Source: Virgibacillus sp. MSP4-1
Lineage (GTDB): Bacteria > Bacillota > Bacilli > Bacillales > Alkalibacillaceae
Length of the DNA: 64,000 nt
Assembly: GCF_010092505.1 (NCBI RefSeq)
Contig: NZ_CP048021.1
Span: 868,001-932,000 of the forward strand
Reading direction: 5' to 3'
Numbering within the stretch: the stretch's first letter is position 1; the number at the start of each line of letters is the position of its first letter. Below the pieces are notes generated by a model. The model saw only the letters and a program-made list of their open reading frames with translations. It made no database searches and was not told the origin of the DNA. Positions 58,348 to 64,000 of this stretch are shown piece after piece. Position numbers and translations under genes: made by a program.

Positions 58348-59226
58348 ATGTTAACCGGTTATCAAATAGGTGTGCTTGGTGGTGATGCCAGGCAGCTCCA
58401 GATCATTAAAAAGCTTTGTGATTGGGATGCAACTCTTTATTTAGTCGGGTATGACGAATTAGAAGAGGATATACGAGGTGTTAATAAGACCAATATGGAG
58501 GAAATTAAACCAGATCATTTAGATGCAGTACTTCTTCCTGTACGCGGGATAGATCAGGAAGGCTATCTGGACACTGATTTTTCCAGTTATTCTCCAAGAT
58601 TAACAGAAGAGTGGTTAGACCAACTGTCACCATCCTGTCAGATTTTCACTGGTATTACAAATTCATATTTAACAAGATTATGCGAAGAAAAGGATCTTAT
58701 TTTGATCCCGTTATTCAATCGCGATGACGTAGCGATTTATAATTCGATCCCAACAGTTGAAGGATTACTCATGTTAGCCATACAATACACAGATTTCACT
58801 ATACATGGATCAAATGTAGTGGTTCTTGGCTTTGGAAGAGTTGGAATTACGATTGCAAGGACATTTCAGGCTTTGGGAGCCAAGGTAAAGGTAGGGGCAA
58901 GATGTCAAAAAGACCTTGCTCGTATTTATGAAATGGGACTTGAACCCTTTGAAATGAAAGACGTAAGTGAATCTGTATATGATTGTGATATTTTATTAAA
59001 TACCATTCCAGCACCAGTCGTGAATGTGAAGGTCATTCAAAACCTGCCTCTTACATCTATTATTTTGGATGTAGCGTCAAAACCTGGAGGCACTGATTTT
59101 CGCTACGCCAGACGCAGAGGGGTAAAAGCGATATTAACACCCAGCCTGCCCTCTATTGTGGCTCCAAAAACAGCAGGAGATATATTGGCTGGGGTCATCA
59201 CTCAAATTTTAACGGATGAACAATAA
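58348..59226 (+). CDS. dpaA: Dipicolinate synthase subunit A (SpoVFA)
   Basis: With DpaB converts dihydrodipicolinate (dihydroxy-tetrahydrodipicolinate) to dipicolinic acid in the mother cell; DPA fills the spore core. Length is 292 residues. A Rossmann NAD(P) motif GFGRVGITIART lies at about 156-167, with a second dinucleotide-like N-terminus (GVLGGDARQ). ATG follows GTGAGGTGCTGAC. dpaB follows after 17 bp. Confidence 0.97.
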   Translation: MLTGYQIGVLGGDARQLQIIKKLCDWDATLYLVGYDELEEDIRGVNKTNMEEIKPDHLDAVLLPVRGIDQEGYLDTDFSSYSPRLTEEWLDQLSPSCQIFTGITNSYLTRLCEEKDLILIPLFNRDDVAIYNSIPTVEGLLMLAIQYTDFTIHGSNVVVLGFGRVGITIARTFQALGAKVKVGARCQKDLARIYEMGLEPFEMKDVSESVYDCDILLNTIPAPVVNVKVIQNLPLTSIILDVASKPGGTDFRYARRRGVKAILTPSLPSIVAPKTAGDILAGVITQILTDEQ

Positions 59227-59243
59227 GAAAGGAGTTATGGCGT

Positions 59244-59843
59244 ATGGATATTAAAGGAAAACGTATTGGATTCGGAGTGACCGGTTCTCATTGTACGTAC
59301 GAGGAAATTTTTCCGCAGATTCAACAGCTGGTAGATGCAGGTGCTGAAGTGGTTCCTGTGATTTCCAATACCGTAAAATTTGTAGATTCTAAATTTGGGA
59401 AAGCGGTCGATCATGTCAATAAAATTGAGGAAATCACCGGTCAGAAAGTGATTTCAACCATTCCTGAAGCAGAACCTCTTGGCCCGAAGTATCCGTTAGA
59501 TTGTATGGTTATTGCGCCATTAACAGGAAATTCTTTAAGTAAATTGGCAAATGCATTAACCGATTCACCAGTACTCATGGCTGCTAAAGCGACCATGAGA
59601 AATCAGAACCCAATTGTATTAGGAGTATCGACAAATGATGCTTTAGGTATGAATGGTGTGAATTTAATGAGATTGATGGCCAGTGAATTCTTCTACTTTA
59701 TACCTTTAGGTCAGGATCACCCATTTAAAAAGCCAAATTCCCTTGTTGCTGATATGGCTCAGCTTCAAGCAGCGGTAGAAAGTGCATTGGACCGGGAACA
59801 GTATCAACCGGTACTAATTCAGCGCATGTTTAACGAAAATTAA
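59244..59843 (+). CDS. dpaB: Dipicolinate synthase subunit B (SpoVFB)
   Basis: Flavoprotein-like subunit of dipicolinate synthase. Length is 199 residues. N-terminal GFGVTGSHCTYEEIFPQI and the flavin-binding-type APLTGNSLSKLANALTDSPVLMAAKA (two parts) are typical. ATG follows AAGAAAGGAGTTATGGCGT. Co-transcribed with dpaA. Confidence 0.97.
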   Translation: MDIKGKRIGFGVTGSHCTYEEIFPQIQQLVDAGAEVVPVISNTVKFVDSKFGKAVDHVNKIEEITGQKVISTIPEAEPLGPKYPLDCMVIAPLTGNSLSKLANALTDSPVLMAAKATMRNQNPIVLGVSTNDALGMNGVNLMRLMASEFFYFIPLGQDHPFKKPNSLVADMAQLQAAVESALDREQYQPVLIQRMFNEN

Positions 59844-60015
59844 GGAAAACCATACTTTTCAGCCTGTGAGTGTGCTAGAATGGAGATAATTATATCAAGT
59901 TATCATTGAATTTAAAATTGAGTATTGTAAACTTGTGATTAGAGCAACTTTTCAATCTATTTATATTCTTAGTGAATGTTTAAATGATTAATGATTTAGG
60001 AAAGGGGAAACATTT

Positions 60016-61071
60016 ATGTCACAGAATCAACACAGCTATCATGTTGCAGTTGTTGGTGCAACAGGTGCAGTTGGCCAAAAAATGATCCAGACACTCGAAG
60101 CACAGAACTTTCCAATTGATAAAATCTCCCTTCTGGCATCTGAACGCTCAGCAGGTAAGAAAGTTTCGTTTAATGGCGAAGAAGTTGAGATAAAAGAAGC
60201 GGTGCCTGAAGCCTTTGAAGGCGTGGATATCGCTTTGTTTTCAGCAGGAGGAAGTATTTCAAAAAAACTGGCACCCGAGGCTGTAAAACGTGGTGCAGTG
60301 GTTGTCGATAATACAAGTGCCTATCGTATGGACCCGGAAGTACCTCTGGTCGTTCCTGAGGTGAATGAGGAGGATATAAAGCAGCACAGCGGAATTATTG
60401 CTAATCCAAATTGTTCAACCATTCAAATGGTTGCTGCCCTTGAACCGATTCGTGAAGCATATGGTCTGAAAAGAGTGATTGTATCGACATATCAGGCAGT
60501 ATCTGGAGCGGGAAACGCAGCCGCAGATGAATTAAAAGAACAATCTCAGTCCTTTTTAAATGGTGATGAGTTAAATGCCGGGATTCTTCCGGTTAAAGGG
60601 GATGAGAAGCATTATCCAATCGCCTTTAACGCATTACCGCAAATTGATGTCTTCCAGGACAATGGATATACATTTGAAGAAATGAAAATGATTAATGAAA
60701 CGAAAAAAATTATGCATTTAAGCGAATTACCGGTTTCTGCAACTTGTGTACGACTTCCATTTTTCACTTCACATGCAGAAAGCGTGTATGTTGAAGTGGA
60801 GCAGGAAGGAGCTTCTGTCGAACAGATAAAAGAACTATTCCGGAACGCTCCAGGTGTTGTACTGGAAGATGACCCGGAAACACAAACCTATCCAACGCCA
60901 TTAAGTGCAGAAGGTAAACGGGATGTGTTTGTCGGCCGTATTCGTCAGGATCTCGATCAGTCCAATGGCTACCATCTATGGGTTGTATCTGACAATCTAT
61001 TAAAAGGTGCAGCATGGAATTCTGTTCAGATTGCACAAAGTATAATAGAAAATAACTGGTTAAAAAAATAA
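60016..61071 (+). CDS. asd: Aspartate-semialdehyde dehydrogenase Asd
   Basis: NADPH-dependent reduction of aspartyl phosphate, the second step to lysine, threonine, methionine and diaminopimelate. Length is 351 residues. [10 protein letters not shown] (15-24) binds NADP, C133 in [10 protein letters not shown] is the nucleophile, and the His in the [11 protein letters not shown] region is conserved. ATG follows GGAAAGGGGAAACATTT. The 172-bp upstream gap has an extended -10 TGCTAGAAT (59872-59880) and AT-rich sequence but no riboswitch that I can see. Confidence 0.98.
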   Translation: MSQNQHSYHVAVVGATGAVGQKMIQTLEAQNFPIDKISLLASERSAGKKVSFNGEEVEIKEAVPEAFEGVDIALFSAGGSISKKLAPEAVKRGAVVVDNTSAYRMDPEVPLVVPEVNEEDIKQHSGIIANPNCSTIQMVAALEPIREAYGLKRVIVSTYQAVSGAGNAAADELKEQSQSFLNGDELNAGILPVKGDEKHYPIAFNALPQIDVFQDNGYTFEEMKMINETKKIMHLSELPVSATCVRLPFFTSHAESVYVEVEQEGASVEQIKELFRNAPGVVLEDDPETQTYPTPLSAEGKRDVFVGRIRQDLDQSNGYHLWVVSDNLLKGAAWNSVQIAQSIIENNWLKK

Positions 61072-61089
61072 CGTTGTAGAGGTGTATCA

Positions 61090-62301
61090 ATGAAACTAGT
61101 CGTTCAAAAATTCGGTGGAACTTCTGTACGTTCAAAAGATACGAGAAGTAGCGCAATCTCTCATATAAAAAAAGCGATGGATGATGGATATAAGGTGGTT
61201 ATTGTCGTTTCAGCCATAGGCAGACAGGGGGATCCATACGCCACGGATACCCTTCTGTCCCTGGTTAATGATACCCACTCGTATATTTCAGATCGTGAAA
61301 AAGATTTGCTGGTCTCTTGTGGGGAAACCATCTCATCCATTGTTTTTTCCAATGAACTCAATGAGCAAAATGTCAAAGCAGCAGCATTGACAGGTGCACA
61401 AGCTGGATTTTTAACTAACAGTGAATTTACAAACGCCAAAATTGAAAGAGTAAATACAGATCGGATTTTAAAAGAGTTAGAAGTATATGATGCCGTTGTC
61501 GTTGCAGGCTTTCAGGGGAAAGATGAAAATGGAGAAACAACCACAATAGGCAGAGGTGGATCAGATACTACAGCAGCAGCATTAGGAGCTGCGCTTAAGT
61601 CAGAATATGTAGATATCTTTACAGATGTTGAAGGCATTATGACAGCTGATCCGCGAATCGTAGAAAAGGCACGACCGTTATCTGTAGTTACGTATAATGA
61701 AATTAACAACCTGGCTCATCAAGGTGCAAAAGTGATTCATCCAAGGGCAGTAGAACTGGCTATGCAGGCAGAAATACCATTACGAATACGTTCCACTTAT
61801 TCAGATGATCAGGGGACGCTTGTAACCTCTTCAAGAACAGAAGCCAATGGTCAGGATATACCTGATCGGCTTATTACCGGTATTGCTCATTTATCCGATA
61901 TTACACAAATTAATGTAAAGTCGGAAACCAATACGGATAAACTTCATGAAGACGTTTTTACAACAATGGCTGAAGCCAGCATTTCTGTGGACTTTATTAA
62001 TATTTCGCCAGATGGGGTAACCTATACTGTACCAGGCGCTTCAGCAGATCACGCTGTACAACTGCTTCAAAAAATGGGTTATCAGCCGGAAACCGTTCCC
62101 AATTGTGCTAAAGTGTCTACGGTTGGAGCAGGTATGACCGGTGTCCCTGGTGTCACTTCAAAAATTGTCAGTTCCTTAGCTGCTGAAGGAATTCAGATCC
62201 TGCAATCCGCTGACAGTCACACAACGATTTGGGTACTGATTCATGAGGATGACTTGAAAAAGGCAGTCACTGCATTACATGACACATTTGAACTAGGGTG
62301 A
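61090..62301 (+). CDS. dapG: Aspartokinase I (DapG)
   Basis: Diaminopimelate-sensitive aspartate kinase in Bacillus. Length is 403 residues. KFGGTSV at 7-13 is the kinase signature, with GRGGSDTTAAALGAAL and FTDVEGIMTADPRIV downstream. Two ACT domains fill about 270-400. ATG follows TAGAGGTGTATCA. It overlaps the open frame of dapA but the real dapA start is 26 bp later. Confidence 0.97.
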   Translation: MKLVVQKFGGTSVRSKDTRSSAISHIKKAMDDGYKVVIVVSAIGRQGDPYATDTLLSLVNDTHSYISDREKDLLVSCGETISSIVFSNELNEQNVKAAALTGAQAGFLTNSEFTNAKIERVNTDRILKELEVYDAVVVAGFQGKDENGETTTIGRGGSDTTAAALGAALKSEYVDIFTDVEGIMTADPRIVEKARPLSVVTYNEINNLAHQGAKVIHPRAVELAMQAEIPLRIRSTYSDDQGTLVTSSRTEANGQDIPDRLITGIAHLSDITQINVKSETNTDKLHEDVFTTMAEASISVDFINISPDGVTYTVPGASADHAVQLLQKMGYQPETVPNCAKVSTVGAGMTGVPGVTSKIVSSLAAEGIQILQSADSHTTIWVLIHEDDLKKAVTALHDTFELG

Positions 62302-62327
62302 GATCAGGAGAGAAGGGAGTCTTTTTC

Positions 62328-63212
62328 GTGAGTTTCGGCAGGATTTTAACGGCTATGGTTACTCCTTTTGATGACAATAGTAAAGTGGATCTGTCTAAAA
62401 CGACAGAATTGGTTGAGTATTTAATTGAGAATGGATCTGATGGTTTAGTTGTGTCTGGAACAACTGGTGAATCACCTACCCTGTCAGTGGATGAAAAAGT
62501 TCAATTATTTAATCATGTAGTGAGGATTGTCGATGGCAGAGCGACTGTCATTGCCGGAACAGGCAGCAATGACACCCAGGCTTCCATTGAGCTGACAAGA
62601 AGAGCAGAACAAACAGGTGTAGACGGGATTATGCTTGTAGGACCTTATTATAATAAACCAAGTCAGCAAGGTCTGTATGAGCATTTTAAGTCAATTGCTG
62701 AATCCACATCCTTACCCGTTATTCTGTATGATGTACCAGGAAGAACGGTTGTACGCCTGGAAGCCGATACAGTAGTCCGTCTTTCTAAAATCGATAACAT
62801 TGTCGCCATTAAGGATGCAAGTGGTGACTTAAATAAAATGGCTGAGATTATTGAACAGACGGATGATGATTTCCTCTTGTATACAGGTGAAGATCCTTTA
62901 ACTCTCCCTACAAGAGCGATTGGCGGGGAAGGTGTCATTTCTGTATCCGCTCATATCATTGGAAATGAGATGCAGGAAATGCTTCACCATTATGATCAGG
63001 GGAATGTGCAGCAGGCCGCCTACCTGCATCGTCATCTGCTGCCGGTCATGAAAGGAGTCTTTTTAGCTCCTTCACCAGCACCTGTAAAAGCTGCCTTACA
63101 CTGGAAGGGGATTGACGCAGGTGGAGTACGCTTACCAATAATCCCACTAAATGATGATGAGAATAAACAATTACTCAGTATTTTAGAAGGTATTCATGAA
63201 AGCCGGCAATAA
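62328..63212 (+). CDS. dapA: 4-hydroxy-tetrahydrodipicolinate synthase DapA
   Basis: Condenses aspartate semialdehyde with pyruvate, the branch point to diaminopimelate and spore dipicolinate. Length is 294 residues from GTG 62328, 8 nt after GAAGGGAG; this gives the N-terminus MSFGRILTAMVTPFD expected for the family. Schiff-base Lys is K162 in VAIKDASGD, the Tyr in VILYDVPGRT and the pyruvate-binding GTTGESPTL are intact. Confidence 0.97.
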   Translation: MSFGRILTAMVTPFDDNSKVDLSKTTELVEYLIENGSDGLVVSGTTGESPTLSVDEKVQLFNHVVRIVDGRATVIAGTGSNDTQASIELTRRAEQTGVDGIMLVGPYYNKPSQQGLYEHFKSIAESTSLPVILYDVPGRTVVRLEADTVVRLSKIDNIVAIKDASGDLNKMAEIIEQTDDDFLLYTGEDPLTLPTRAIGGEGVISVSAHIIGNEMQEMLHHYDQGNVQQAAYLHRHLLPVMKGVFLAPSPAPVKAALHWKGIDAGGVRLPIIPLNDDENKQLLSILEGIHESRQ

Positions 63213-63228
63213 TTTATGCCGGCTTTTT
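63199..63228 (+). terminator. dapA terminator overlapping the gene end
   Basis: AAAGCCGGCA (63199-63208) pairs with TGCCGGCTTT (63217-63226) with an 8-nt loop and T to 63228. The left arm lies within the last dapA codons. Confidence 0.92.
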
Positions 63229-63289
63229 GCATGTCTATACGTCCCGTCGGTCATAATAAGATTAAACATAGAAAAGGGGCGTAGATAGA

Positions 63290-64000
63290 GTGAGTAACGA
63301 ACAAAATCCACAAAAAGATGGGAATCAGGATGGACAGCAACAAGGGAATGACCAGAATAGCAGTAGTCTGGTACAGAAGTTACAGCAATTAGGTCAAACC
63401 AATGTTGCCCAAACCCCTGATTCCAACGTTCATATACTGCCCATTATTGGCCAGATTGAGGGTCATGTGCAATTACCGCCAAAGAATAAAACAACAAAAT
63501 ATGAGCATATGATCCCGCAAATTATAGCTGTTGAACAGAATCCTAAAATTGAAGGGTTAATTGTTCTTTTGAATACTGTAGGTGGGGATGTAGAGGCAGG
63601 CCTGGCAATATCCGAAATGATTGCCTCAATTTCAAAGCCGACAGTCTCCATTGTTTTAGGCGGCGGACACTCCATTGGTGTACCTATTGCTGTGTCCACG
63701 GATTATTCGTTTATAGCCGAAACAGCAACGATGACCATTCACCCCATTCGTCTGAACGGTCTTGTGATTGGTGTGCCGCAAACTTTTGAATACTTAGATA
63801 AGATGCAGGATCGCGTGATTAACTTTGTCACACGTCATTCTAATGTCGAAGAGGAAAAATTTAAGGAGTTAATGTTTGAAAAAGGGAACTTAACGAGAGA
63901 TATTGGCACCAATGTTGTAGGAACAGATGCTGTGAATTTTGGACTTATTGACGAAATTGGTGGTGTAAAGGAAGCGATGGAAAAGCTGAATCAAATGATT
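63290..64000 (+). CDS. tepA: ClpP-family serine protease TepA (YmfB), cut by the window end
   Basis: Translocation-enhancing/spore-protein protease of the ClpP fold; in B. subtilis TepA has been linked to protein secretion and to breakdown of small spore proteins. Only the first 237 codons are in the window. A Gln/Asn-rich N-terminus (1-45) precedes the ClpP domain with [17 protein letters not shown], catalytic Ser in GGGHSIGVP and His in TMTIHPIRL. Start GTG follows AAAAGGGGCG. The 3' end is missing. Confidence 0.94.
   Translation, partial: MSNEQNPQKDGNQDGQQQGNDQNSSSLVQKLQQLGQTNVAQTPDSNVHILPIIGQIEGHVQLPPKNKTTKYEHMIPQIIAVEQNPKIEGLIVLLNTVGGDVEAGLAISEMIASISKPTVSIVLGGGHSIGVPIAVSTDYSFIAETATMTIHPIRLNGLVIGVPQTFEYLDKMQDRVINFVTRHSNVEEEKFKELMFEKGNLTRDIGTNVVGTDAVNFGLIDEIGGVKEAMEKLNQMI

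Noticed and set aside
59844-60015. Lysine riboswitch upstream of asd-dapG-dapA
   Set aside because: The gap is only 172 bp and AT-rich, without the long multi-helix structure such a riboswitch needs.
1-64000. CRISPR arrays, tRNA or rRNA genes, transposases, prophage genes
   Set aside because: None was seen by reading; the only repeats are the short hairpins and 31-bp copies listed.

Overview
The window is a 64 kb stretch of a low-to-mid GC Bacillaceae chromosome. Gene order follows Bacillus subtilis almost gene for gene (xerC-hslVU-codY, the long fla/che operon, rpsB-tsf-pyrH-frr, uppS-cdsA-dxr-rseP-proS-polC, rimP-nusA-infB-rbfA-truB-ribF-rpsO-pnp, then mlpA-ymxH-dpaAB-asd-dapGA-tepA). Endospore genes (dipicolinate synthase, YmxH) make it a spore former. 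The protein sequences suggest the marine or halophilic Bacillaceae (Virgibacillus/Oceanobacillus/Halobacillus-like), but I cannot name the species. All real genes lie on the + strand. I see no tRNA, rRNA, transposase, prophage or CRISPR array.

Layout. 1-518: terminator of an upstream gene, a perfect-consensus SigA promoter and a long hairpin-bearing leader. 519-4199: xerC, hslV, hslU, codY. 4553-31638: flagellar and chemotaxis genes from flgB to swrB, covering basal body, C-ring, export gate, rod and hook, the FlhF/FlhG placement pair, the CheB/W/C/D adaptation proteins, and SigD. 31670-35017: translation genes with pyrH. 35219-41012: envelope lipid and isoprenoid genes, the RseP protease and proS. 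41086-45378: the replicative polymerase PolC. 45384-53106: a translation and RNA operon. 53284-58173: pnp, a degraded ylxY, mlpA, ymxH. 58257-59843: dipicolinate synthase under a likely SigK promoter. 60016-63212: the diaminopimelate/lysine branch (asd, dapG, dapA), which feeds both dipicolinate and peptidoglycan. 63290-64000: tepA, cut by the window edge.

The most notable departures from the standard order are lesions and small inserted structures. flhB is interrupted by an in-frame amber codon just ahead of its self-cleavage domain. cheA is absent from its usual slot between cheB and cheW. ylxY carries a one-base frameshift. The first two affect motility and chemotaxis, so this strain may be impaired in both unless cheA lies elsewhere and FlhB can work in two pieces. 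A hairpin element separates the Shine-Dalgarno sequence of swrD from its start codon, and a repeat with 31-bp direct copies lies between pnp and ylxY. Structured leaders precede rpsB, rimP and rpsO; the rimP leader has a striking nested stem. I found no wholly novel gene system. The least understood protein gene is a 103-codon ORF between fapA and swrB.
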